From positions 1 to 35,876 of IMG/VR virus record IMGVR_UViG_3300037502_000228: a stretch of 35,876 nucleotides of DNA; one strand, given 5' to 3'. A program made the translations under genes and the position numbers. This DNA is from a virus. Positions 14,145-20,956 of this stretch are shown one piece after another. How positions within the stretch are numbered: the first letter of the stretch is position 1; the number at the start of each line of letters is the position of its first letter. The notes under the pieces are model-generated. The model had not been told where the DNA came from and searched no databases. It was given only the letters and a program-made list of their open reading frames with translations.

Positions 14145-14810
14145 TTAAATTGTTTTCGCTAGAGGAAATACTTTAGCGATTACTTCGGCACACGCCTTAG
14201 CGATTTCCATATGCTCCTTCTGCGTACCATTAGCAGAACGGAGTTGTATGTAGTGAATCCATGAACGCAATGTGCCATTCATGTACATTCTAGAAACTGT
14301 AAGTCCTTCGGGTAGCACGGCTCTTGCTTGTTCTTTTGCAATACCATTTGCGATAGCCCATTCATACTCACGTTTAGCGGCATAGATGACTCTTTGTTGC
14401 GCACGTTCCCATTCAATCTGCAACATCTTATCTTCAGTCTCTATACTGTTTTGTCTATTAACGGTGTCCTGTAGTCTTGCTTCTCTAAGTACGAACGACA
14501 AGTCTTGAGTAGGATCAGCATATCGCTGGCTGAACTCTTGAAATGAGAAACTTCTGTGTCTGAGGATTTGTCTTGCAATGTCTCTTGTGGTTTCGATTTC
14601 GATACAGGCGGAGACCATTTCAAGTGGCGACCAGTGCTGGTGTTTGATGAGGTATTTGATGAGCCGTTCTGAAGTCTCTGTATTGGACTGATTGGCTGGA
14701 TTCGATACCCTGGCGCAGTAGGCCACCAGGTCCTCTGCGTCCATTGTGTAACCAAGATCATTTTCGAATTCCTCAGATGCTTGTGAATAACTTATCAGTT
14801 TAATTTTCAT
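14145..14810 (-). CDS. thyX: Flavin-dependent thymidylate synthase (ThyX)
   Basis: The ThyX motif RHR-x7-S is present as R84-H85-R86 and S94 in RHRSFSFQEFSQRYAD. The enzyme makes dTMP from dUMP using FAD and methylene-tetrahydrofolate. T4 uses the unrelated ThyA (td), so this is a replacement typical of many aquatic phages. Further conserved blocks are LVAYCARVSNP (about 28-38) and HWSPLEMVSACIEIE (about 59-73). The ATG at 14810 has GGAA six bases upstream and overlaps the primase TGA by 4 bp; the longer TTG frame is not needed. Length (221 aa) fits the family. Confidence 0.96.
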   Translation of the reverse strand: MKIKLISYSQASEEFENDLGYTMDAEDLVAYCARVSNPANQSNTETSERLIKYLIKHQHWSPLEMVSACIEIETTRDIARQILRHRSFSFQEFSQRYADPTQDLSFVLREARLQDTVNRQNSIETEDKMLQIEWERAQQRVIYAAKREYEWAIANGIAKEQARAVLPEGLTVSRMYMNGTLRSWIHYIQLRSANGTQKEHMEIAKACAEVIAKVFPLAKTI

Positions 14811-15835
14811 GTATGTTTCCAATTATTAAAATTCAAAAGGGCCATAGGCCCACGGAAAGTATTTTTATTTATTGTGTTGACGATTTCATCTGCACTCATT
14901 TTCCCATTCATCACCATGTCGTTGATATCTTTTTCCATGATGTTATCAGGCCAAATGACTACAGAGAAACCCAACTCAATCGCTGTCTTTATCTCTCTTA
15001 CAATTTCTTTGTTTCTTGGTTCATTGTCATAAACCAAAACAATATTATCTTTCGGCAGGTAGTCGCCAACCGATTTTAGATTTGCGTTACCCACAGCAAC
15101 ACTATTAGGTAAAAATAGACTATCAATAGGACCTTCTGTGACATAGATTGTCTGATCCTTGTTTACATTGTTTAGATTGAAGATCATTGGAGCATCGTCT
15201 TTAATACGAATCGTTACATAGCGAATCTTTTCGCCACGCAATGCTCTACCTGACAAACCAACTAGATCATCGTTTTCATCAAAAAAGGGAAGCACTAATC
15301 GTGGTTCATCACCTACGATTTTTTCATCATAACCTTCTGCAAATTGTTTGAACTTTGAAATGTCATCTACAAAGTACAGGTCTTCATATCTATGTTCGGG
15401 AATTTTTCTAGAACGCACATAATCAATGACTTCAGAATCTGCCGCCATTTTTTTAAGTGGTGAGAGTAGACCACGGAATGCATTATCTTGTCGATTGCTT
15501 TCGAAGACTACAGGTTTGAAAACATAGTTATGCGCTTTGTGCGCTTTGCGTCCTGTGTCGCCTTCTTTATAACGATCCAAGCAATACTGTTTGTATAGAT
15601 TTGGATCAACATGCTTGATGAGATTGCCAAGAGTTAGACTTGCTTGGCAGTTATGGCACTTGAAAAACATGCCACCTTTTTGCGGAAAAATATAGCCCCT
15701 TGCTTTGTTGCGATTCGTTTGAGAGTCGCCACAAATGGGGCATCGAAAGTTGTAAAGATAGTCGCCTTTGCGAGAGAACTTCTCCAGACGAACTGAGATA
15801 GTACCGATGTACTGATGATCAAGCCACATGCTCAT
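14807..15835 (-). CDS. 61: DNA primase, T4 gp61-like
   Basis: An N-terminal zinc finger is formed by C32-x2-C35 (RCPICGDSQ) and C60-x2-C63 (KCHNCQ). A TOPRIM core follows: TIYVTEGPIDSLFLPNSVAV near residue 230 holds the catalytic glutamate, and VLVYDNEPRN (about 264-273) supplies the acidic metal site. At 342 aa it matches the length of T4 gp61. It lays RNA primers on the lagging strand together with the helicase gp41 encoded at 29572-30984. It is the first gene after a near-consensus promoter (15901-15873). No good Shine-Dalgarno precedes ATG 15835, so a second ATG six bases on is an alternative. Confidence 0.92.
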   Translation of the reverse strand: MSMWLDHQYIGTISVRLEKFSRKGDYLYNFRCPICGDSQTNRNKARGYIFPQKGGMFFKCHNCQASLTLGNLIKHVDPNLYKQYCLDRYKEGDTGRKAHKAHNYVFKPVVFESNRQDNAFRGLLSPLKKMAADSEVIDYVRSRKIPEHRYEDLYFVDDISKFKQFAEGYDEKIVGDEPRLVLPFFDENDDLVGLSGRALRGEKIRYVTIRIKDDAPMIFNLNNVNKDQTIYVTEGPIDSLFLPNSVAVGNANLKSVGDYLPKDNIVLVYDNEPRNKEIVREIKTAIELGFSVVIWPDNIMEKDINDMVMNGKMSADEIVNTINKNTFRGPMALLNFNNWKHT

Positions 15836-15872
15836 AGTGTTTCATTATAGACAAAAAGGGTGTATTTTGTCT

Positions 15873-15901
15873 ATTATAGCATACTGCTATGCTAAAGTCA
15901 A
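15873..15901 (-). promoter_or_regulatory. Near-consensus sigma70 promoter before primase, with internal palindrome
   Basis: Minus-strand -35 TTGACT (15901-15896, five of six) and -10 TATAAT (15878-15873, perfect) are 17 bp apart. The spacer holds a perfect inverted repeat TAGCATA-N4-TATGCTA (15877-15894), which looks like a small operator. A second repeat, TAGACAAAA/TTTTGTCTA (15848-15856 and 15865-15873), spans the predicted start near 15866. It should begin the primase-thyX-nrd operon. Confidence 0.8.
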
Positions 15902-16329
15902 CCGAATAGTTTTGCCAATACGCTTAGGTTTAGATTGGAAATAAGCCATGCCAAAACGACTACTCCTCCTGCTACCATCCACTTCCATTGGAAGATTTTC
16001 TTGAGGTCTTCATCCTCTTTCTTATTGTGTGCGTCAATAGTTGCACGGAGAGATTTAATCTCATCCATGATCCTACGTTCAGTCAATTCTATCTTATCAG
16101 ATAGGTTTCTGTCAACTGTCGTAATTCGTGAGTGCAATTCTTTAACGTCTTCCACAGTATCTCTTTTTCTCTGTTCCATATCATTGTAAATTTGACCAAC
16201 AATACGGTCTTGGTTATCGACTAGTTTTTCGATAACCTGATCCATCTTTCCGCAAAGATGGGTGATGTTGTCAACTTTTTCTTTTAGAACTTCAACATCA
16301 ATTTTTAATTCGACCGTATCATTGGACAT
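15898..16329 (-). CDS. Coiled-coil protein with C-terminal membrane anchor (143 aa)
   Basis: Residues 5-105 form a long heptad-rich coiled coil (for example KIDVEVLKEKVDNITHL and IELTERRIMDEIKSLRATI). One C-terminal transmembrane segment follows (WMVAGGVVVLAWLISNL, about 117-133). This tail-anchored layout is seen in several small phage proteins of lysis regions and in some holin-associated or antiholin proteins. A role in the lysis module is likely from position but not shown. Its TGA stop overlaps the -35 box of the promoter at 15901-15873. Confidence 0.75.
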   Translation of the reverse strand: MSNDTVELKIDVEVLKEKVDNITHLCGKMDQVIEKLVDNQDRIVGQIYNDMEQRKRDTVEDVKELHSRITTVDRNLSDKIELTERRIMDEIKSLRATIDAHNKKEDEDLKKIFQWKWMVAGGVVVLAWLISNLNLSVLAKLFG

Positions 16330-16335
16330 GATGTG

Positions 16336-16557
16336 TTATTTCTTGTCGCCTTTTTCAGGAACTTTAGTGCCTTCAAGTTTCTTATGAACTTTCATTTCTT
16401 TGCATTCTTGAACTGGCTTACCATCTTTACCTAGGACAGGCTTACCGTCTTTGGTAATCTTATCGATACAGACCTTTTGTGTCTCAGCGGCTAGGACACC
16501 GACATTATAACTCATTAATGCAAGTGATGCAAGTGCTATTGCTAAAATCTTTTTCAT
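16336..16557 (-). CDS. Small secreted periplasmic protein (73 aa)
   Basis: The N-terminus MKKILAIALASLALMSYNVG with VLAAE is a clear signal peptide, with likely cleavage after VLA near residue 23. The mature part, about 50 residues, has two cysteines (C30 in KVCIDK, C52 in QECKEMK) that may bridge, a repeated KDGKPVLGKDGKPV element and a lysine-rich end. Function is unknown; export suggests an envelope or lysis-related role, or a moron that changes the host surface. The start overlaps the upstream stop by 4 bp (ATGA). Confidence 0.75.
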   Translation of the reverse strand: MKKILAIALASLALMSYNVGVLAAETQKVCIDKITKDGKPVLGKDGKPVQECKEMKVHKKLEGTKVPEKGDKK

Positions 16558-16868
16558 ATTTCTTTCTCCTGTGTTCTTGGCAATGGAGTGCCAAGCATTG
16601 GTCTATTTATTGGTTGATAGTACGTTGGCTGAATTGGATTTGGGGGTGCGCTGTTTCTAGTAGAAAATTTTTCTGCTACAGTCACACCTAACCCTGCCAT
16701 GGCGAGATAAATCATTCCTTCGAACATGTAAGTTTCTACTTTGTATCCCCAAAACAAATTTGCTACAAAGGCAATACCGCAAAGTAGAAACGCAAGAAAA
16801 GTGATAACTCTCTTACTGCTAAGAGAGCCATCTACTCCGTCTTGTAACATACTCTTCAGATATGACAC
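16554..16868 (-). CDS. Two-helix membrane protein, holin candidate (104 aa)
   Basis: After a short head (SMLQDGVDGSLSSKR) come two hydrophobic segments: VITFLAFLLCGIAFVANLFW (about 19-38) and FEGMIYLAMAGLGVTVAEKF (about 48-67). A proline-rich tail follows (PPNPIQPTYYQPINRP). This 'SSKR... 2 TM ...AEKF' layout is common in phage holin-like membrane proteins, and the gene lies in the lysis region just after the endolysin. I take GTG 16868, two bases after the upstream stop; the open frame extends to 16916 and an ATG at 16850 is possible. Holin function is inferred from layout and context. Confidence 0.65.
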   Translation of the reverse strand: MSYLKSMLQDGVDGSLSSKRVITFLAFLLCGIAFVANLFWGYKVETYMFEGMIYLAMAGLGVTVAEKFSTRNSAPPNPIQPTYYQPINRPMLGTPLPRTQEKEI

Positions 16869-16869
16869 A

Positions 16870-17337
16870 TTAAATCTCTGGTTGTGGTGCTGGTGGTGGC
16901 GCAGCCTTACCGCCAAAGCCAGTAATTACTTGTGGTGGTTGACCTGGTTGGTTAACTGTCACATTAAATGTAGGCTCCGATCTTTCTGATCTTGGTGGCG
17001 CTGTCATTGCTTTCTTTGTCTCTGCAAAGTTTTCTTGTGCCTGCTTTTGTGCGGCTAACATCGCTTCCTGATCTTCTTTCTTACCACCTGCTAACATGAT
17101 GCCTGATAGTGTACCAGTCAAGAATGTAGCAATAGGAACAATCAACTCAAAGAACTTCTGGTCGATTGGAGAGATAGCATTAAGAGGCTGTGTCACGAAA
17201 ATCAATGAGTATAGAACAACGAACACAATACCAGTCAACGTCAATGATAAGCAAACACCAATGAAAAACTTCAGGCGTGCCATTAGTTGGTCTTCAGTAT
17301 ACACGAATAATTCACCTTTCTGTTTATTATCTTCCAC
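16870..17337 (-). CDS. Two-helix membrane protein with Pro/Gln-rich tail (155 aa)
   Basis: An N-terminal cytoplasmic stretch (VEDNKQKGELFVYTEDQL) leads to two membrane segments: LKFFIGVCLSLTLTGIVFVV (about 22-41) and ELIVPIATFLTGTLSGIMLA (about 60-79). A charged helix follows (GGKKEDQEAMLAAQKQAQEN), then a Pro/Gln/Gly tail (NQPGQPPQVITGFGGKAAPP). The GTG at 17337 is preferred because AAGGAG lies six bases upstream; the frame is open further but would cover the previous gene. A holin or holin-partner role is possible from the context. Confidence 0.75.
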   Translation of the reverse strand: MEDNKQKGELFVYTEDQLMARLKFFIGVCLSLTLTGIVFVVLYSLIFVTQPLNAISPIDQKFFELIVPIATFLTGTLSGIMLAGGKKEDQEAMLAAQKQAQENFAETKKAMTAPPRSERSEPTFNVTVNQPGQPPQVITGFGGKAAPPPAPQPEI

Positions 17338-17617
17338 AGTTAACTCCTTGTGCTGGTTGTGATTGTTGTGCGCCTTGAGGCAATTGGTCCGCAGGCACTC
17401 CGAGTCTTGGGTCACGTTGACCCTTGAACACATGCTCTGGACATGTTCTAGTCACATCACACAAAGGTTTCTGACAAAACTCTTTGTCCCAATTCTTTGG
17501 GTCTTGGCAAGGATATCTAAATCTGTCTCCTCCAAAAATCGCAATGAATAGGGGCAATACTAAAAGAACGGTTAGCCACTTGAACAGTTTTCTGTCGTTT
17601 GGGATTCCTGGTGACAT
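17327..17617 (-). CDS. Single-pass membrane protein with Cys-rich periplasmic domain (96 aa)
   Basis: One transmembrane helix (KLFKWLTVLLVLPLFIAIFG, about 9-28) is followed by a cysteine-rich segment, YPCQDPKNWDKEFCQKPLCD and TRTCPEHV. It has four cysteines that could make two disulfides outside the cytoplasm. A Gln/Pro-rich tail ends in GVNCGR. I have seen a similar 'CQDPxNWDKExC' element in other phage genomes without a known role. GGGAGG four bases upstream, overlapping the endolysin stop region, supports the start. It is probably part of the envelope or lysis module. Confidence 0.75.
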   Translation of the reverse strand: MSPGIPNDRKLFKWLTVLLVLPLFIAIFGGDRFRYPCQDPKNWDKEFCQKPLCDVTRTCPEHVFKGQRDPRLGVPADQLPQGAQQSQPAQGVNCGR

Positions 17618-18241
17618 TTAGCCTCCCAATACATGTAGGGCGTGTTCATAATGTTTAATGCGGTCATCAAGACCGATAGTACCACCGTTAATACGTTTTG
17701 TTAAAGTCACGATATCGCCAGCATCAGCCCACTGGTTCAACTTGTTGGTTTCCCAGAACCAGCAAGCAGACTGAGCCGCACCTTCAAATGTGCCAAGATA
17801 CTCTGTCGCCTCTTCAGGTGTAATACCCAAAGATGCGGCGAACCATGTATAGTTCTGGCGACCTGTCAACTGAATCAAACCACGACCACAGTATCTGTAG
17901 CCATCACCCGATTCTTCAGGACCGTTGCCCATGCGATTTGCATAGACACGATTTGCAATTGCTTCTTGCTTGTTAGGCATTGACGCATAGCGTTGCGCAA
18001 TTGCATCGTCTGGAAAATACTTAGGGAAAATCTTTCTAAGACTTGCCGCACGATAGTTTAGATTCTCTTTGAGAACCATAAAGCCACCAGACTCATGTGC
18101 GCATTGTGCTACGAATGCGGCCACTCGCTTTGGTGTATTGATTTCGTAATCTGGTAGTAGTTGAGATAGCGCATTGTGCCAATGACTCACATACGGATTC
18201 TTTGGTAACAATTGCTTCAACTGTTCTAATGTTAATTCCAT
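17618..18241 (-). CDS. Endolysin, glycoside hydrolase family 19 type (207 aa)
   Basis: The chitinase-19/endolysin fold is indicated by QCAHESGGFMVLKENLNYRA (about 47-66), which carries the catalytic acid E50 and a second glutamate E59. YRYCGRGLIQLTGRQNYTWF (about 115-134) and a C-terminal KRINGGTIGLDDR follow, as in phage GH19 lysins. It would cleave the glycan chain of peptidoglycan at the end of infection. No signal peptide is seen, so a holin is needed for access. T4 uses a GH24 lysozyme instead. AAGGAGAAGAA before the ATG is a good ribosome-binding site. Confidence 0.93.
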   Translation of the reverse strand: MELTLEQLKQLLPKNPYVSHWHNALSQLLPDYEINTPKRVAAFVAQCAHESGGFMVLKENLNYRAASLRKIFPKYFPDDAIAQRYASMPNKQEAIANRVYANRMGNGPEESGDGYRYCGRGLIQLTGRQNYTWFAASLGITPEEATEYLGTFEGAAQSACWFWETNKLNQWADAGDIVTLTKRINGGTIGLDDRIKHYEHALHVLGG

Positions 18242-18250
18242 TTCTTCTCC

Positions 18251-18517
18251 TTATTTAATGTCAAAACTTTTCTTTTGCTCATTATACCATTCAATCCATG
18301 CATCATTTTTCAACGAACACTCATGATAGAGTGTGTAGTTCTCAGTTACCGACTTGATAACTTCGCTGAGTAATGGATCGTTCTTTTCTATTTTCTTCAA
18401 TGGTGGGCACGGAGTCATAAGTGTCTTAGGTGCGTCAGGAAACTTTCGTGTCACTGGCACCGTAGTACTACAACCTGCAAGCATTACCAAAACAAAAGCG
18501 ACTAGTGCGTGTTTCAT
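18251..18517 (-). CDS. Outer-membrane spanin (o-spanin) lipoprotein, Rz1-like
   Basis: The signal peptide MKHALVAFVLVMLAGCS ends in a lipobox (LAGC, C16), so the mature protein should be lipidated and placed in the outer membrane. The mature part (about 73 aa) has a proline-containing stretch (RKFPDAPKTLMTPCPPLKKI) typical of o-spanins and a helical end (TENYTLYHECSLKNDAWIEW). The gene overlaps the i-spanin stop by 4 bp and precedes the endolysin, as in two-gene spanin systems. The spanin pair fuses inner and outer membranes in the final lysis step. Confidence 0.8.
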   Translation of the reverse strand: MKHALVAFVLVMLAGCSTTVPVTRKFPDAPKTLMTPCPPLKKIEKNDPLLSEVIKSVTENYTLYHECSLKNDAWIEWYNEQKKSFDIK

Positions 18518-18951
18518 TTCTTCACGCCCTCCGCCGCTGAATTGACTGCTGTTACTGCCTCTTTAGGAATTTCACATTTAGAATCGTATTTCACAACCTC
18601 CCTATCAACATACTGAACAATATCTTTGCCTCTCTCACGAACAACTTGAGTCTTTGTAACAACCTTTTCGACAACCTGTACGTTTACTTCTTGCGACTTT
18701 GCTTCCGCTTGCGCAACTTTTACTTCTAATTCTTTTACTTTAGCAAGCCACGCTTCTTCGTTCGATATTGCTCCAGACATGTAGACGCCCACAACCATCA
18801 AAATTGCTGATACAATTTGAATAGGTGTCTTGTACATGAAGAGTGCTGGAATAGGAACGAATCGCAACAAGTAAGTTGCAATGAACCCTAGCAACCCTAC
18901 GAAGAAGGTCGCATAAAATATCCAGAACGGTAGCCATTTAAGTATCCACAT
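18514..18951 (-). CDS. Inner-membrane spanin-like (Rz-like) protein (145 aa)
   Basis: Two N-terminal hydrophobic segments are present: LPFWIFYATFFVGLLGFIAT (about 7-26) and TPIQIVSAILMVVGVYM (about 41-57). A coiled coil follows (EAWLAKVKELEVKVAQAEAK, EVVEKVV...), then a C-terminus with SKCEIPKEAVTAVNSAAEG. The C-P-x4-V-x2-N-A end is the usual finish of Rz-like proteins. The extra transmembrane helix is unusual: most i-spanins have one, so topology should be N-out/C-out. ATG 18951 is preferred to the longer frame to 19002. It overlaps the o-spanin gene by 4 bp. Confidence 0.75.
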   Translation of the reverse strand: MWILKWLPFWIFYATFFVGLLGFIATYLLRFVPIPALFMYKTPIQIVSAILMVVGVYMSGAISNEEAWLAKVKELEVKVAQAEAKSQEVNVQVVEKVVTKTQVVRERGKDIVQYVDREVVKYDSKCEIPKEAVTAVNSAAEGVKK

Positions 18952-19627
18952 GGTCGTGTTTCTCTGCACCAAAAGATTCGGTGAACATACCACTTCGACC
19001 ATAACGTAGGAAAATCATCGAACCTGTCTTGTCATCTTGAAGAATAATTGGCTTCTTAGGATTCTTTCTTCCATATTCACGAATGGCGGTGCCAACTTCA
19101 TCCGTGCCAACATAAGTCTCATACTTCAAGTACTTCTTCTTGCCAAGTCTTGCTTTATTAAATCTTTGCGTGTCAACAACAAAAACATCGTTGCCTGCAA
19201 ATCTGCGCATCATAACACTCTTACCAACTGGAGGGTTGCCATCTGTTCCTGCAATGTTGCCTGAACCTACTACGTTTGCAATGTCTTCAGTTAGCATTTC
19301 ACTATTAAGATATGCATTGAATCTTTCTTCAATGTTCTCTTCAGTCAAACTCTTTTCTTCTTTGATGAGTAGAAGTGCAGCCGCATAGGTTGCAAAGCGA
19401 CCTGCGCCTCCTGGTATCTTTGCTAGTAGTCTTTTTAGTTTGGCAATCAAATTGTCAAACGGTGTATATGAATCCATCTCCGCCTGCGTTCTACGCTGAT
19501 CGGACTTCTTCAATAGATTTCCGTCAGCATCGATCACGCCAGTCTTGTACGCATCCCATTCTGTGAATGGAGTGGTCAACTTGCGCAGAATTCGATATAC
19601 GATGTATAAGTCTACTAGATTTGCCAT
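18938..19627 (-). CDS. Conserved phage protein, probable virion-associated (229 aa)
   Basis: The N-terminus NLVDLYIVYRILRKLTTPFT with AYKTGVIDADGNLLKK matches a pattern I recognise from conserved proteins of T4-like and other phages near structural genes. The middle (KLKRLLAKIPGGAGRFATYA, then LTEENIEERFNAYL) is helical, and the C-terminal 80 residues look beta-rich. Function is not established; a head, neck or tail-associated role fits its place after two virion-type genes. The ATG overlaps the upstream stop (TAATG). Confidence 0.7.
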   Translation of the reverse strand: MANLVDLYIVYRILRKLTTPFTEWDAYKTGVIDADGNLLKKSDQRRTQAEMDSYTPFDNLIAKLKRLLAKIPGGAGRFATYAAALLLIKEEKSLTEENIEERFNAYLNSEMLTEDIANVVGSGNIAGTDGNPPVGKSVMMRRFAGNDVFVVDTQRFNKARLGKKKYLKYETYVGTDEVGTAIREYGRKNPKKPIILQDDKTGSMIFLRYGRSGMFTESFGAEKHDHVDT

Positions 19628-19977
19628 TATACGTTTCTCTTTAACTTTTCCAACAATTCTTCGTCATACAAAACGCCATCATGTCTTATGTAATTAAGAT
19701 AGATGAGAAAAGAATTTAGTATGTGCCGATTCTTTTCTTCTACCTTAAACGTCAACATAGTAACAGTTGCTTCAGCACCAAACACGTTTGAAAGAAAGAT
19801 GATATGATTTAGAACCAATCTTTCTCTCAATTCATTTTTATCGGCGTACTTGTTTATCAATCGCTTGATGTACTTAATTTTATTCAAGTCATCAAGAAAT
19901 TCAAGTACCGATACGCAATTTGGATTTCTGTAGTTGTTTACTGCGTATGCTTCAAACTCATCATCAGTTATAATCAT
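19627..19977 (-). CDS. Small helical conserved phage protein (116 aa)
   Basis: An all-helical protein that begins MIITDDEFEAYAVNNYRNPN and continues with EFLDDLNKIKYIKRLINKYA. LRERLVLNHIIFLSNVFGAE and LIYLNYIRHDGVLYDEELLE follow. No catalytic motif is visible. Similar short proteins accompany structural genes in T4-like marine phages; their role is unknown to me, though an assembly chaperone or adaptor would suit the size and fold. It lies six bases after the virion-type gene at 19984 and overlaps the next gene by one base. Confidence 0.75.
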   Translation of the reverse strand: MIITDDEFEAYAVNNYRNPNCVSVLEFLDDLNKIKYIKRLINKYADKNELRERLVLNHIIFLSNVFGAEATVTMLTFKVEEKNRHILNSFLIYLNYIRHDGVLYDEELLEKLKRNV

Positions 19978-19983
19978 AGTGTA

Positions 19984-20394
19984 TTAGAATGTTGCGAGTG
20001 CGACCCTCTTAATTGTAGTGCCGTTCACGGCAATGTACAAATAGTTTGCGTCCCAAGAAATAGTTCCAGTCGCCCAACCAAGGATAGAGTTATCCGAGTT
20101 TGCTGGCGTCTGTGCTGTGCGAATACGAATTTCATCGTAGTTGAAGTCACCTAGACCTTGCACTTCAAATCGTGTGGTTGGTGTGATCTTAACTACGTCA
20201 CCGCCTAATGTTGTATTTCCTGTTGCAGTCACGTTAATGACTGAAAAACTAGTCTGTGCAGTCTCACCGAAAATGTCACCAAGTTCAATCTTCTTGGAAA
20301 CAGGTGTACCGCTTGGATCGTCAACAATCAGCAACAAGTCTGTGTTTGCTGGTGCTGTTAGCGCAGTTAACTGCGTAATCTTTTTATCTGCCAT
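19984..20394 (-). CDS. Putative virion structural protein (136 aa)
   Basis: The start MADKKITQLTALTAPANTDL, with LLIVDDPSGTPVSKKIEL, is the usual N-terminal signature of tail-fibre or tail-associated proteins in many marine phages. There the 'KITQLTal...D.l.ivdd' element acts as an attachment domain. The remainder is a beta-rich stretch ending in NGTTIKRVALATF; at 136 aa it is short for a fibre. It therefore may be a small accessory fibre or head-decoration protein. AGGAG is nine bases upstream. It lies in a unit with the 20465-20944 gene, downstream of a TATAAATA late promoter. Confidence 0.7.
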   Translation of the reverse strand: MADKKITQLTALTAPANTDLLLIVDDPSGTPVSKKIELGDIFGETAQTSFSVINVTATGNTTLGGDVVKITPTTRFEVQGLGDFNYDEIRIRTAQTPANSDNSILGWATGTISWDANYLYIAVNGTTIKRVALATF

Positions 20395-20464
20395 TTATTC
20401 TTCTCCTAATATAAACCCAACCGAATGGGAATGCTACTCCTGGGACTCAGGCCAATGTTATAGA
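20395..20464. other. 70-bp intergenic spacer with weak hairpins
   Basis: Between the two small virion-type genes the minus strand contains short GC-rich stems: CCCA/TGGG around TTCGGT, followed by TTTATATT, and CCTG/CAGG around AGTCC. The first has the shape of a weak intrinsic terminator and could lower expression of the downstream gene relative to the upstream one. The stem is only four base pairs, so this is tentative. A ribosome-binding site (AGGAG) for the downstream gene lies at its left end. Confidence 0.25.
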
Positions 20465-20944
20465 TTAACTGTCTGCGGCAACGTCATCGTCTGGTGCATC
20501 GCCAGTTGTCGCTGAAGACATAACCACAAGAACTTCAGTCTTGTAGCGAGTTGTGCCGTGCATGTCTGTGTATGTTACATACTTAGTCCAGCCTGGTGTA
20601 GTAATTCCACGTGCCTTGTTGGCGGCCAACTGTGCTTCGGTGTCATCAACGCCGATGATGTTGTTTGCAGTTACTTCTGATGCAGGAACGTACTTTGGAA
20701 TGTCCTGACCAAATGCTGTGCCGCCAGTTACGTTACCGCCAGTCCAGTTGTCAGCCAAAGTCAAAGTGTTTGCGCTGTCAACAGACGCAATCTTTCTTCT
20801 TCTGCCGTTCAGAATAAGTGCATCACCGATGTTCAATTCGGTTGTGAATACTGTGTTTGCATCTCCATCAACTGCGGTTGTGTTATTGCTAACATCAACT
20901 GTGCCAGTAACTGCAAACGAATCTCTTGTTCCCCATAGTGCCAT
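20465..20944 (-). CDS. Putative virion structural protein (159 aa)
   Basis: The protein begins MALWGTRDSFAVTGTVDVSN and ends with a segment (RGITTPGWTKYVTYTDMHGT, then RYKTEVLVVMSSAT) typical of small virion proteins of T4-like marine phages. In those, 'GI(s/t)tPGWv.Y.ty.D..G..R.k.EvLVaM' recurs. Repeated beta stretches (NTVFTTELNIGDALILNGRR, KIASVDSANTLTLADNWTGG) suggest a compact beta structure. The strong AAAGGAG before the ATG and the TATAAATA late promoter 57 bp upstream agree with high late expression. The exact position in the virion is not known. Confidence 0.75.
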   Translation of the reverse strand: MALWGTRDSFAVTGTVDVSNNTTAVDGDANTVFTTELNIGDALILNGRRRKIASVDSANTLTLADNWTGGNVTGGTAFGQDIPKYVPASEVTANNIIGVDDTEAQLAANKARGITTPGWTKYVTYTDMHGTTRYKTEVLVVMSSATTGDAPDDDVAADS

Positions 20945-20956
20945 GGTGTTCTCCTT

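Noticed and set aside
16579-16597. Perfect CTTGGCA/TGCCAAG hairpin near the end of the holin-candidate gene
   Set aside because: It is inside coding sequence with no T-tract, so a terminator or regulatory role cannot be supported.
16606-16613. AATAAATA on the minus strand upstream of the 73-aa secreted protein
   Set aside because: One mismatch to the late octamer, inside a coding region, and no independent support; a similar match near 14868 precedes thyX, which is not a late gene.
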